A stretch of DNA of 64,000 bases from CAJXSN01 sp947492235 (GTDB taxonomy: Bacteria; Pseudomonadota; Alphaproteobacteria; Sphingomonadales; Sphingomonadaceae), in assembly GCF_042492175.1 (NCBI RefSeq), contig NZ_CP170453.1, positions 2,232,001-2,296,000 on the forward strand. Direction: 5' to 3'. The position numbers and the translations under genes were made by a program. This document shows positions 54,820 through 63,628 of the stretch, piece after piece. Under the pieces are notes generated by a model. The model was not told the origin of the DNA. It made no database searches and saw only the letters and a program-made list of their open reading frames with translations. Each line of letters opens with the position of its first letter. The first letter of the stretch is position 1.

Positions 54820-56469
54820 TTATCCGCCGCCGGGCGAATGACGGCCCATGGGCTGGCTCTCGCCATCGGCATCGTCACCAATGCTTTCGCCGATCCTCGG
54901 GCTGATTTGGCCGACGCGCTTGTCCCACTCGATGCGGTACAGATCGAACCGGCGGTCGGCGAGGTTTTGCACCGTGCCTTCCGCGCGGGCCCAGCTGAGA
55001 TCGGCCAGATTGACGTCGCTGATGGTCAGAGTTTCGACATTCTCGCTGGCCTCGGCAGCGATACCGTCGCGGGCAAAGGGGAAATCGCACGGCGTCAGAA
55101 TGCAGCTTTGCGCGTATTGGATGTCCATATTGCCGACATTGGGCAGATTGCCGACATTGCCGGACATGACGACATAGCACTGGTTCTCGATGGCGCGAGC
55201 CTGCGCGCAATATCGCACGCGCATATATCCCTGGCGGCTGTCGGTGCAGAAGGGCACGAAGATAATCCGCGCGCCTTCGTCCACCAGTCGGCGGGCCAGC
55301 TCCGGGAATTCGCTATCGTAGCAAATCAGCACGCCAATCGGACCGCAATCGGTCTGGATTGCGTCGATGCTGTCGCCGCCCTTGATGTTCCACCAATAGG
55401 CCTCGTTCGGGGTCGGGTGAATCTTTTCCTGAGAATGGATCGATCCGTCGCGCAGGCAGACATAGGCGATGTTGTGAATGTCGCCATCGTCGAGCCGCGT
55501 AGGGTGCGATCCGCCAATGATGTTGATGTTGTAATTGAGCGCCATCTCGCTCAGGGCGGTGCGGATTTTCGGCGTGTATTTGCTTAAGGCCTCGATGGCT
55601 TCCATCGGGCTCAGCTCTTCTTCCTCGGCGCTCAGTAGCATGAGGGTGAAGAGCTCGGGAAAGACGATGAAGTCCGCCTCGTAATCCGCTGCAACGTCGA
55701 CGAAATATTCGACGTGCTTCATAAACTCGTCGAAGCCGGTAACTGCGCGGGCCTGCAATTGGCAGGTGGCGATGCGCACGCTTTCGACGTCGCGGGGCAC
55801 GCGGTGCTTCTTCGGCGCGTCGCTGTCGACATAGGGGTTGCGCCAGACCATCCGCACAGCAAACGCCTTGCTCTGCTTGTCTTCGGGCAGATAGCTCTCG
55901 ATGATGCCCTGCGGCTCGAAACCATTGGCCAACTGGAAACGCAGAACAGGGTCGTGGATCTTGGAATCCAAGACCATCTGGAGATATTCTTCAGGCGTAT
56001 CGGCGCGATTGGTCTTGCGGCGCATCGCCCGTGCAAGGCCCGGCATCCGGCCGCCGAACACAATACCGTCCAGCTCCAGCCGCTCTGCCAGAGCGCGGCG
56101 TTCTTCGTACAGCCTTCGCCCGATGCGTGTGCCGCGCGTCTTGGGATCGACGCACATTTCGTAGCCATACAACCAGGCGCCGGTGGCGTTGTGACGGCTG
56201 CCGAAGCCGTTGCCGGTTATCTCGTCCCAATTGCCATTGGAGAATGCGACGCGTTCCGAAAGACGCATGGAGGCACAATAACCGACCAGCTTGCCGTCAA
56301 GCTTGGCGACAAAACAGCCTTCGGGATAATTGTTCAGCTGCCCGCGAATTTCGCCATGGGTGTAGGCGGGCAGTTCGCTATAGGCCCGGCGGACGAGATC
56401 GGCGATGGCGCGGACGTCTCCCGCCTGCGCTTGCCGGACTTCCAGCCGGGCCTTTGATTTGGTCGCCAT
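54820..56469 (-). CDS. Fusion of GNAT acetyltransferase and carbon-nitrogen hydrolase
   Basis: 549 residues. Residues about 8-212 form a GNAT domain (RGTRIGRRLYEERRALAER, acetyl-CoA loop) and about 228-530 a nitrilase-superfamily domain with the Glu-Lys-Cys triad at E272 (FPELF), K349 (SQEKIHP) and C383 (LICYDSEFPE). This bifunctional pairing is a known family; the substrate, probably an amide of a small amine, is unassigned. 26 bp downstream of icd on the same strand. Confidence 0.9.
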   Translation of the reverse strand: MATKSKARLEVRQAQAGDVRAIADLVRRAYSELPAYTHGEIRGQLNNYPEGCFVAKLDGKLVGYCASMRLSERVAFSNGNWDEITGNGFGSRHNATGAWLYGYEMCVDPKTRGTRIGRRLYEERRALAERLELDGIVFGGRMPGLARAMRRKTNRADTPEEYLQMVLDSKIHDPVLRFQLANGFEPQGIIESYLPEDKQSKAFAVRMVWRNPYVDSDAPKKHRVPRDVESVRIATCQLQARAVTGFDEFMKHVEYFVDVAADYEADFIVFPELFTLMLLSAEEEELSPMEAIEALSKYTPKIRTALSEMALNYNINIIGGSHPTRLDDGDIHNIAYVCLRDGSIHSQEKIHPTPNEAYWWNIKGGDSIDAIQTDCGPIGVLICYDSEFPELARRLVDEGARIIFVPFCTDSRQGYMRVRYCAQARAIENQCYVVMSGNVGNLPNVGNMDIQYAQSCILTPCDFPFARDGIAAEASENVETLTISDVNLADLSWARAEGTVQNLADRRFDLYRIEWDKRVGQISPRIGESIGDDADGESQPMGRHSPGGG

Positions 56470-56495
56470 AGTGGCGGCCCCTTTTCAGCTGGCTC

Positions 56496-57710
56496 TTACG
56501 CAGCCATTTCTTTTTCGAGATTCTCGACGATAGCCTCGAAGAACTGCTCCGTGGTGAGCCAGTTCTGGTTCGGACCGATCAGCAGGGCGAGATCTTTCGT
56601 CATGCTGCCGCTCTCGACGGTTTCGATGCAGACCCGCTCCAGCGTCTCGGCGAATTTCACCACTTCGGGTGTTTCGTCGAACTTGCCGCGATACATCAGG
56701 CCGCGCGTCCATGCGAAGATGGAGGCGATGGGGTTGGTGCTGGTCGCCTTGCCTTCCTGGTGCTGGCGATAGTGGCGGGTGACGGTGCCGTGTGCGGCCT
56801 CCGCTTCTACGACATCGCCATCGGGCGTCATCAGAACCGAGGTCATCAGTCCGAGCGAGCCGAAGCCCTGAGCCACGGTGTCGGACTGAACATCGCCGTC
56901 GTAGTTCTTACAGGCCCACACGAACTTGCCGTTCCACTTCATCGCAGCGGCAACCATGTCGTCGATCAGGCGGTGCTCGTAATGAATGCCGGCCTTCTCG
57001 AATTTTTCCTTGAATTCGGCTTCGAAGACTTCCTCGAACAGGTCTTTGAAACGCCCATCATAGGCCTTCATGATCGTGTTCTTGGTCGACAGGTAAACCG
57101 GCCAGCCGCGGTCCAGACCGTAATTCATCGATGCGCGGGCAAAGTCGCGGATCGAATCGTCGAGGTTGTACATCGCCATGGCGACGCCGCTCGACTGGAA
57201 TTCGAACACTTCGAGGTCGATATTCTTGCCGTCCGCGCCCTCGAATACGAGGCGCAGCTTGCCGGCCCCCGGGATCAGCGTGTCGGTTGCGCGGTACTGG
57301 TCGCCGAAAGCGTGACGGCCGACTACGATCGGGTCGGTCCAGCCGGGAACCAGACGCGGCACATTGTCGATCACAATCGGTTCGCGGAAGACGACGCCGC
57401 CGAGGATGTTGCGGATGGTGCCGTTGGGCGAACGCCACATTTTCTTGAGGCCGAATTCCTCGACGCGGGCTTCATCGGGCGTGATCGTCGCGCATTTCAC
57501 ACCGACGCCGTGTTCCTTGATCGCATTGGCTGCGTCGATGGTGATCTGGTCGTCGGTTTCGTCGCGCTTCTCGATCGACAGGTCGTAATATTTCAGGTCG
57601 ATGTCGAGATAGGGCAGGATCAACCGCTCGCGGATCCACTGCCAGATGATCTTCGTCATTTCGTCGCCATCAAGCTCGACAACGGGATTTTTGACCTGAA
57701 TTTTCGCCAT
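56496..57710 (-). CDS. icd: NADP-dependent isocitrate dehydrogenase
   Basis: 404 residues, the short eukaryote-like homodimeric type. VVELDGDEMTKIIWQWI at the N-terminus, SPNGTIRNILGGVVFREP isocitrate loop with the Ser/Arg pattern, FGDQYRATD and EAAHGTVTRHYRQHQ NADP-binding His. Provides 2-oxoglutarate for the sucAB complex encoded earlier in the window. Probably co-transcribed with the GNAT-nitrilase gene. Confidence 0.96.
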   Translation of the reverse strand: MAKIQVKNPVVELDGDEMTKIIWQWIRERLILPYLDIDLKYYDLSIEKRDETDDQITIDAANAIKEHGVGVKCATITPDEARVEEFGLKKMWRSPNGTIRNILGGVVFREPIVIDNVPRLVPGWTDPIVVGRHAFGDQYRATDTLIPGAGKLRLVFEGADGKNIDLEVFEFQSSGVAMAMYNLDDSIRDFARASMNYGLDRGWPVYLSTKNTIMKAYDGRFKDLFEEVFEAEFKEKFEKAGIHYEHRLIDDMVAAAMKWNGKFVWACKNYDGDVQSDTVAQGFGSLGLMTSVLMTPDGDVVEAEAAHGTVTRHYRQHQEGKATSTNPIASIFAWTRGLMYRGKFDETPEVVKFAETLERVCIETVESGSMTKDLALLIGPNQNWLTTEQFFEAIVENLEKEMAA

Positions 57711-57828
57711 TTCGGAATGTGCCTCTTATCGGGTGTTTTTTGCCCGGGCGTGCCGGGTGTGTTTCGATTGCTGGGGGCTTTAGCAGAGGGGGTGTGTGGC
57801 GCAAGGGAGCGCCGGGTGCCCGCGCGGA

Positions 57829-58518
57829 TCAGATCGGCAATATTTCTTCCACCAGGGCGGGCGGGGTCTCCAGATGCAAGGCTTCGCGCCGGGCGATGAA
57901 GGGGGTCTGTTTCACCCAGAGGTCTTTTTCCGCGCAGTCGAGCATGAAGTGCGCAAGGTCGGTGCGCCGAGTGCGCAAGGTGGTATCGGGCAATCCTGTT
58001 TCCGATACCTCGAAGTCCCCCGTGTGGTCACGGTTGAGCAGCCAGCCCGGGCGCACGGCTGTCCACTCGATATCGTCGGCAGCGCGCAGCACGCGCTCCA
58101 TTGCGGCCATCTGGCGGAAGATGCCGGTAAGCGGCAGGGTCGCGGCGCGGAACCACAGCGGCACACCGGCGTCGCGCGCGGCAAATGCGGCGGAGATGAC
58201 CACCAGCCGCTTCAGCTTGGCAGCGCGCATGGCTTCGACGATCCGCACTGCGCCCTCGGTATAAAGCGGGGGAGGGTCGGCCAACGTCTGCAGGTCGCGC
58301 CCCAGACCCAGCGCCGAGATGACCACATCGCACCCGGCGACGATATCTGTCAGGTCATCGGCGAGTATGTCGGCCTCGCGCGGCTCGAAATCGGGATGAT
58401 CGGACAGGTCGCCGGGATCCTCGCGCTCCACACCGCGCACGCTGTGGCCGCGCTCCAGCGCCTGATGAAGGATGTGTTTGCCGGTATCGCCGCCGGGGCC
58501 GAGAAGACATATTTTCAT
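57829..58518 (-). CDS. NAD(P)-binding atypical SDR (NmrA-like)
   Basis: 229 residues. N-terminal LLGPGGDTGKHILHQALERGHSV Rossmann motif of the GxxGxxG type, DVVISALG and WTAVRPGWLL; no Tyr-x3-Lys catalytic pair is obvious. Probable redox or flavin-type oxidoreductase or a regulatory NAD(P) binder; substrate unknown. Confidence 0.85.
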   Translation of the reverse strand: MKICLLGPGGDTGKHILHQALERGHSVRGVEREDPGDLSDHPDFEPREADILADDLTDIVAGCDVVISALGLGRDLQTLADPPPLYTEGAVRIVEAMRAAKLKRLVVISAAFAARDAGVPLWFRAATLPLTGIFRQMAAMERVLRAADDIEWTAVRPGWLLNRDHTGDFEVSETGLPDTTLRTRRTDLAHFMLDCAEKDLWVKQTPFIARREALHLETPPALVEEILPI

Positions 58519-58678
58519 GGGGCTTCAACGCACCGGCAGCGTAATTGTGCCGGTTTGAAGATGAGTGCGCGAGCCGCTTGGTCGCGGCAGCCAAAGGCCG
58601 ACTGGCCGCCGCGCCCTGTGGCGCGCTAGCCTAGGGAGCGGATGCGACCGTCGGCGCTTGAGGCAAAAAAAGTTTCGA

Positions 58679-58753
58679 TGGTGGGCGTAGAGAGAGTTGA
58701 ACTCCCGACCCCTGCAATGTCAATACAGTGCTCTACCACTGAGCTATACGCCC
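58679..58753 (-). tRNA. tRNA-Val (GAC anticodon)
   Basis: 75-nt cloverleaf including an encoded CCA. Acceptor GGGCGTA/TACGCCC, D arm GCTC-AGTGGTA-GAGC, anticodon stem CTGTA/TGCAG around loop TTGACAT with anticodon GAC, and T-arm GTCGGGAGTTCAACTC-type sequence. Seven T residues follow about 9 nt after the CCA on the minus strand, a possible terminator. Confidence 0.95.
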
Positions 58754-58833
58754 GCACCATCGAATATCCGCCTCCTTGGAAGCGGAACGCGCATCTAGCC
58801 GCGACCCGGCGCGCACGCAAGGTGCAATCGGTT

Positions 58834-59226
58834 CTAAAGCGAGGCTTCCTTGCGATCCTGAAAAACGCGGTCCACTTCCATCACCAGATCACGCAGGTGG
58901 AAGGGCTTGGAAAGCACCTTTGCCCGCGGCTGATCGGCGCTGGCCCGCAGAGAAACGGCGGCAAAGCCGGTGATGAACATCACCTGCGTCGCGGGGCTGA
59001 TCTCGTTGCATTTCTGGGCAAGCTCGATCCCGTCCATTTCCGGCATCACAATGTCGGACAGCAGGAGATCGTAATGCGAATCTTCCAGCAGCGGCACAGC
59101 CAGAGTCCCGCGATCGACCGAATCGACCTCGTATCCGGCATTCTCCAGCGCACGGACAAGATAGGTGCGCATGGCCTCTTCATCCTCGGCCAGAAGGATG
59201 CGGGGGGGCTGGTTCGGTTCGCTCAT
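58834..59226 (-). CDS. cpdR: Single-domain response regulator CpdR
   Basis: 130 residues, one receiver domain with RILLAEDEEAMR, phospho-Asp58 in LLLSDIVMPEMDGIELA, and the CpdR-typical VMFITGFAAVSL and KVLSKPFHLRDLV. In Caulobacter, unphosphorylated CpdR primes the ClpXP protease for CtrA and other targets, and CckA-ChpT phosphorylation blocks this. CckA is in the same window. Confidence 0.92.
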   Translation of the reverse strand: MSEPNQPPRILLAEDEEAMRTYLVRALENAGYEVDSVDRGTLAVPLLEDSHYDLLLSDIVMPEMDGIELAQKCNEISPATQVMFITGFAAVSLRASADQPRAKVLSKPFHLRDLVMEVDRVFQDRKEASL

Positions 59227-59320
59227 AGCGGCTCCCTATACGCCCATGTGTTTAAAATTTCTTCTGCCGCGCGCGCTGCGACCTGCTTTGACACACATGC
59301 TGGATATGGCATGACCGCAG

Positions 59321-60277
59321 ATGATGGCTACACACGGTGAGAATGACGGGATTCAGGGAAACGCAAGCCAATTTGCGACCCATAAAGACGGTGCTATTTC
59401 CAAAGGCCTCCCACGCTTCACGCTGGACATCCCGGACGCTTTGCCATCGCCGGTGTTGATTGCCGCGCCGCATGCCGGGCGCAATTATCCGCCCGACTTG
59501 CTCGCATCGATGCGCAATCCCGATTTTGCCGCCATCCGGCTCGAAGACCGGCTTGTCGATCTGTTGGCACGGGAAGTGGCGCGGCAGACCGGGGCGGCTC
59601 TGCTGGTCGCCGATGCGCCGCGCGCTCTGATCGATCTGAACCGTGCGCCCGGCGATATGGACTGGGGCATGGTGGCAGAGGGGCGGCCGGCAAATGTTTC
59701 GCATTCGGCGGCCAACCGCCGGGCGCGGGGCGGGTTGGGGCTGATCCCGCGCAGGTTGAATGGTTTGGGCGAAATTTGGCGAGAGCGCATTTCCCATGCA
59801 GAGGTGCAGCGCCGGATTTCGCAAGTGCATGAGCCATATCATGCTGCGCTCAAGTCGACGCTGGACCGTATCCGAAGCCGGTGGGGGGCCGCGCTGCTGA
59901 TCGATTTGCACTCGATGCCGCCATTGAAGCCGCGCCGCCCGACCGATCGTCCGGCGCAGTATGTTCTGGGCGACCGGTTCGGGGCCTCATGCAATGGCAT
60001 GCTGTCGGCCACGGCCATGCGCTATTTCGGGCGGGTCGGTGCGCGCGCGGCTCATAACCGGCCCTATGCCGGCGGTTATGTGCTGGACCGGCATGGCGCG
60101 CCATCGGTGGGCGTGCACGCCATGCAGATCGAAGTATGCCGCTCGCTGTATCTGGAGCGTGACCATGCGGTGCCGAGCGCCCGCGCAGGCGAGATTGCCG
60201 GCGTGCTGACCGGCCTGGTCCGGGCGCTGGCCGAGGAAGTGGTCCCCCGTCGCAGCTGGCCGCAGGCTGCCGAGTAG
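59321..60277 (+). CDS. N-formylglutamate amidohydrolase family protein
   Basis: 318 residues. Zinc-dependent hydrolase fold with VLIAAPHAGRNYPPDL, LIDLNRAPGDMD, LIDLHSMPPLKP and MQIEVCRSLYLE. HutG-type enzymes cleave N-formyl-L-glutamate in histidine catabolism, but no hut genes are nearby, so the substrate is uncertain. Divergent from cpdR with 94 bp between. Confidence 0.88.
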   Translation: MMATHGENDGIQGNASQFATHKDGAISKGLPRFTLDIPDALPSPVLIAAPHAGRNYPPDLLASMRNPDFAAIRLEDRLVDLLAREVARQTGAALLVADAPRALIDLNRAPGDMDWGMVAEGRPANVSHSAANRRARGGLGLIPRRLNGLGEIWRERISHAEVQRRISQVHEPYHAALKSTLDRIRSRWGAALLIDLHSMPPLKPRRPTDRPAQYVLGDRFGASCNGMLSATAMRYFGRVGARAAHNRPYAGGYVLDRHGAPSVGVHAMQIEVCRSLYLERDHAVPSARAGEIAGVLTGLVRALAEEVVPRRSWPQAAE

Positions 60278-60313
60278 AGACTACGTAACCGGTTAGTTCA
60301 GGCCAAATAAAAA

Positions 60314-60348
60314 GCGGCGGACCCCTAAGGAGCCCGCCGCCTTTCTTT
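60314..60348. terminator. Bidirectional terminator
   Basis: 7-bp stem GCGGCGG (60314-60320) with CCGCCGC (60334-60340), T-run after it on plus (CTTTCTTT) and A-run before it (AATAAAAA), so it works both ways for the convergent amidohydrolase and SapC genes. Confidence 0.85.
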
Positions 60349-60374
60349 ATGCGAGTGCGCCGGGGCGCGGCGCG

Positions 60375-61172
60375 TTATTTCTTTGCAGCATCCTTCGCTG
60401 CTTCAGCAGGCAGCTTCGGGCCGGTGCCCTGCTGCACCTGACGCGAGAAAATCACCCGCATCAGATCGAGCGAGAAGATATGCGCATGGATGACGGCCAG
60501 CATGCCGTTGTCCATCCATTCCTTGGTCACTTTCTCATCGAGAGCGCGCAGCTTTTCCTGATCGACCATCTGGAAGCCGCGATAGAGATACGGCTGATCG
60601 GTGTTGCCGTCCTGCGAGATCGAAATTTCGCTTTCCATCAGCAGGTCGTGCTTCTTCAGTTCCTCGACGAGAGCCTTGGTCTTGATCCCGGCTTCTTCGA
60701 ACTTCTGGCAGAAATCGAGAATTTTGGTGGTCTCGTCAGTGGCCTTGCCATCGTCGGTGAACAGGCGCTCGCCATCCTTGAACTCGCCAACCGTATCGCT
60801 GGTCGGGTCAAAGCACAGCGAAAGCTGCTCGGCGCCTTCCTGAATGCGCGCCAGCATGAAGGGATAGCGGCGGATATAGGCCGGGATGTAGATCGGATCC
60901 GACACTTTGCCCTTTTTGTCGACAAAGGTGTTCACGCCTTCATTCAGGCCCATCAGCGCCAGCGGCAGGGGATCGTCACCGGCCGAGAAAACGATCGGAA
61001 AATCGCGCTGCGCCTGCACGAACTCGTCGGCTGTCAGCGGAATCGCATGGTGGCCGATCAGCCATTTGGCGGTGTCGCTGCGGCGATTGTTCCACTTGAG
61101 GTGGTCGCGCGAATTGAGCGGCATCAGGTCTTTGTAAAACAGGGGCAGGCTCGGCTGCGGCGCGCTGGCCAT
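60375..61172 (-). CDS. SapC family protein
   Basis: 265 residues. PF07277 SapC pattern: LFYKDLMPLNSRDHLKW, IPLTADEFVQAQRDFPIVF, YIPAYIRRYPFML, DNGMLAVIHAHIFSL near the C-terminus. First described as an S-layer-associated protein in Campylobacter; in sphingomonads often found near TonB receptors, but not here. Function uncertain. The low-complexity Ala/Lys C-terminus is typical. Confidence 0.85.
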   Translation of the reverse strand: MASAPQPSLPLFYKDLMPLNSRDHLKWNNRRSDTAKWLIGHHAIPLTADEFVQAQRDFPIVFSAGDDPLPLALMGLNEGVNTFVDKKGKVSDPIYIPAYIRRYPFMLARIQEGAEQLSLCFDPTSDTVGEFKDGERLFTDDGKATDETTKILDFCQKFEEAGIKTKALVEELKKHDLLMESEISISQDGNTDQPYLYRGFQMVDQEKLRALDEKVTKEWMDNGMLAVIHAHIFSLDLMRVIFSRQVQQGTGPKLPAEAAKDAAKK

Positions 61173-61257
61173 TGGCAGTCTCCGGATCGTTGGATTGAGA
61201 AAATATGGTCGTCGTCACGCAAGGGTTAGAGCCTGCGCAGGAAGATGGTGTTGCGCC

Positions 61258-62706
61258 TTAAACACTCGCCCCCGCCGGTGCAAGCGGGACCAGCTTGCCG
61301 GGATTGAGCAGGCCTTGCGGGTCCAGCGCTGATTTCACGCCGCGCAGAATAGACAGCGATGCCGGATCGCCCAGCCGCCCCAGCTCGTCGCGTTTCATCT
61401 GGCCGATGCCATGTTCCGCGCTGATCGATCCGCCCCACTGTGTCACCAGATCATGGACCTTGCGGCTGATCGTCTTGCCCTCGGTCTCTTCCCATTCGCC
61501 GCGCACCGCGCCGGGAGGGGCGAGTACGTGGAAATGGACATTGCCATCGCCCAGATGGCCGAAAGCAACCGCTTTGGTGCCGGGAAATTCTGCGTCCATC
61601 ACCGGCAGAGCATGCTCAACAAAATTGGCCATCGTCTCGACCGGGACCGAGATATCGTGTTGCATGGCCGGACCAATCGCGCGCTCGGCGGCGGAGATAC
61701 CATCGCGCAAATGCCACAGCGCCTCGGCCTGCGATTCGCTGGCGGCGATGGTGGCATCGTCCAGCAGCTCGGCCTGAAAGGCGCTGGCGAGGAAATCCTC
61801 CGTCTGCCCCTCCAAAGCCTCCGCGCCCGCCTTATCGGCGGCCAGCTCGATCAGCGCATACCAGTCATGCGCACCGGCCAGCGGATCGCGTGCATCGGGG
61901 TAATGGTCCAGCACCGATTCGAGCGTGTGGTGGGGCATCACCTCGAACCCTTCCAGGACATCGCCCACCTCGCTCTGCGCATGGAGCAGCAATTTGCGTG
62001 CATCGGTGATCCGTTTCAGGCCGACAAACATGACCGAGCGGCGGGCAATGGCGGGGAGCAGCCGCAAGGTTGCGCCCGTGACGATCCCCAGCGTGCCCTC
62101 GCTGCCGATCATCAGCTGTTTGAGATCGAAACCGCGATTGTCCTTTTTCAGCGGTGTGAGCGAGTCGAACACCTGCCCGTCCGCCAGCACCGCCTGCAAG
62201 CCAAGCACCTGCGCGCGCATCGTTCCGTGCCGCAGCACCTGTGTGCCGCCGGCATTGGTGGATATCAGCCCGCCAATCGTGGCCGAGCCTTTGCCGCCCA
62301 GTGTCAGGGGAAAGCGCAAGCCCGCCGCATCGGCGGCCTCGTGCAGGTTCTGCAACACAACGCCCGCACCGCAGGTCACGCGTCCGCTTCCCGGCTTGAT
62401 AGGGTCGATGGTATCCAAACGGCGCAGGGACAGCAGCAGCGAGGCACCTGTCTGATCGGGCGTGGCACCGCCGGACATCCCGCTATTGCCGCCCTGAGGG
62501 ACAATCGACACGCCCGCTTTCGCGCACAGTTTCATAAGTTCGGCGACTTGGCTCGTATCGGCGGGGGAGGCGAGGGCGAGTGCCTTGCCTGAATAGCGCC
62601 CGCGCCAATCCGTCAGCCAAGGCTCGACCAGATCGGGATCCCGCGTCAGGCCCCGGTCGCCCAGCACGGCATGGGCCTCTTTCAGAAAATCGTCGCTGCT
62701 TTGCAT
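61258..62706 (-). CDS. FAD-linked D-2-hydroxyacid dehydrogenase (GlcD/D2HGDH family)
   Basis: 482 residues. PCMH-type FAD domain with VPQGGNSGMSGGATP and PLTLGGKGSATIGGLISTNAGG, and a FAD-oxidase C-terminal domain with VAFGHLGDGNVHFHVLAP and SAEHGIGQMKRDELG. Oxidises D-2-hydroxyacids such as D-lactate, glycolate or D-2-hydroxyglutarate; sequence alone does not decide. ATG at 62706 has AAAGGTG about 6 nt upstream. Single gene. Confidence 0.9.
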   Translation of the reverse strand: MQSSDDFLKEAHAVLGDRGLTRDPDLVEPWLTDWRGRYSGKALALASPADTSQVAELMKLCAKAGVSIVPQGGNSGMSGGATPDQTGASLLLSLRRLDTIDPIKPGSGRVTCGAGVVLQNLHEAADAAGLRFPLTLGGKGSATIGGLISTNAGGTQVLRHGTMRAQVLGLQAVLADGQVFDSLTPLKKDNRGFDLKQLMIGSEGTLGIVTGATLRLLPAIARRSVMFVGLKRITDARKLLLHAQSEVGDVLEGFEVMPHHTLESVLDHYPDARDPLAGAHDWYALIELAADKAGAEALEGQTEDFLASAFQAELLDDATIAASESQAEALWHLRDGISAAERAIGPAMQHDISVPVETMANFVEHALPVMDAEFPGTKAVAFGHLGDGNVHFHVLAPPGAVRGEWEETEGKTISRKVHDLVTQWGGSISAEHGIGQMKRDELGRLGDPASLSILRGVKSALDPQGLLNPGKLVPLAPAGASV

Positions 62707-62869
62707 GATGCACCTTTGCCACACCGGGACGGCCAAATGCCACCTCTTGCGTTCGCTGACAGGATAATTAAGCCAGCATTCAATCGCGGTGGGTGAATGC
62801 GCTCCACCACAAACGGCGCGTGGTATCAGCGGGCCGGTACAGGAGTTTCACGGCACACCCGTTCCAGCG

Positions 62870-63436
62870 ATGCCCAATTTTGTCGACCTGTTTGCGCCCC
62901 TAGCGCTGTTGCTGCCGATCCCGGCAGACAGCGAGCCTGCGCCGGTGGAAGAGCCGGTCAAGCTCGCGCCAAAGCCCGAGCCGGTAAAGGAAGACAGCGC
63001 CCGCCCTGCTGCCATGCCGCAGCATTGGCAGGGTATTGTCCCGCTCAGCGGGGCGCAGCCGTGGTACCAGGTGCGCATCCAGCAGCGCGTGATTGTCAGG
63101 GTTTCTCCGCGTCGTGCGCGGCAAAGCCTGGTCGCTACGCTGCCCGCGCGACCTCCGACCGATTATATCGAACGCAAGATCGGCAATTGTCTTGAGCTGA
63201 AAAGCGTGATTGCCGTGCAGGCCGATGCCGCACGTCTGCTGCTCTACACAAACGACCGCAAGATCATCTCTGCGACGTTGGAAAAGAGCTGCCGTCCGCG
63301 CGATTTCTACTCCGGCTTTTATGTCGAGCCGAGCAAGGACGGGAAGCTGTGTATCAAGCGTGACAATCTCCAGTCGCGCAATGGCATGTCGTGCCAGATG
63401 AGCCGTATCCGTCAATTGGTGCCTGCGGGCGTCTGA
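62870..63436 (+). CDS. Protein of unknown function with Pro/Glu-rich linker
   Basis: 188 residues. Short hydrophobic N-terminus (MPNFVDLFAPLALLLPIPADS), possibly a signal or anchor, a Pro/Glu/Lys linker, and a compact domain with VRIQQRVIVRVSPR, YIERKIGNCLELKSVIAV and paired Cys (SCRPRDFYSGFYV, KLCIKRDNLQSRNGMSC). No family recognised. The start is uncertain; the frame opens upstream at 62789. Confidence 0.65.
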   Translation: MPNFVDLFAPLALLLPIPADSEPAPVEEPVKLAPKPEPVKEDSARPAAMPQHWQGIVPLSGAQPWYQVRIQQRVIVRVSPRRARQSLVATLPARPPTDYIERKIGNCLELKSVIAVQADAARLLLYTNDRKIISATLEKSCRPRDFYSGFYVEPSKDGKLCIKRDNLQSRNGMSCQMSRIRQLVPAGV

Positions 63437-63628
63437 TTGGACACGCGTTTTGCGGGCGAAGACTGTGTGCTTCTCCGGCAGATTTCTTGACATTACGAAG
63501 GCGTTTGCCCAGAGGACGCGGCGTGTGACGCGCCTTTCGCGCCGCCGGGTCTGCTCCAGCTTTTGTGGCGACTTGCCAGCCAGAGCGGCCACACCTTTCT
63601 ATTTGAATTCTTATTTTCGGACATATGC

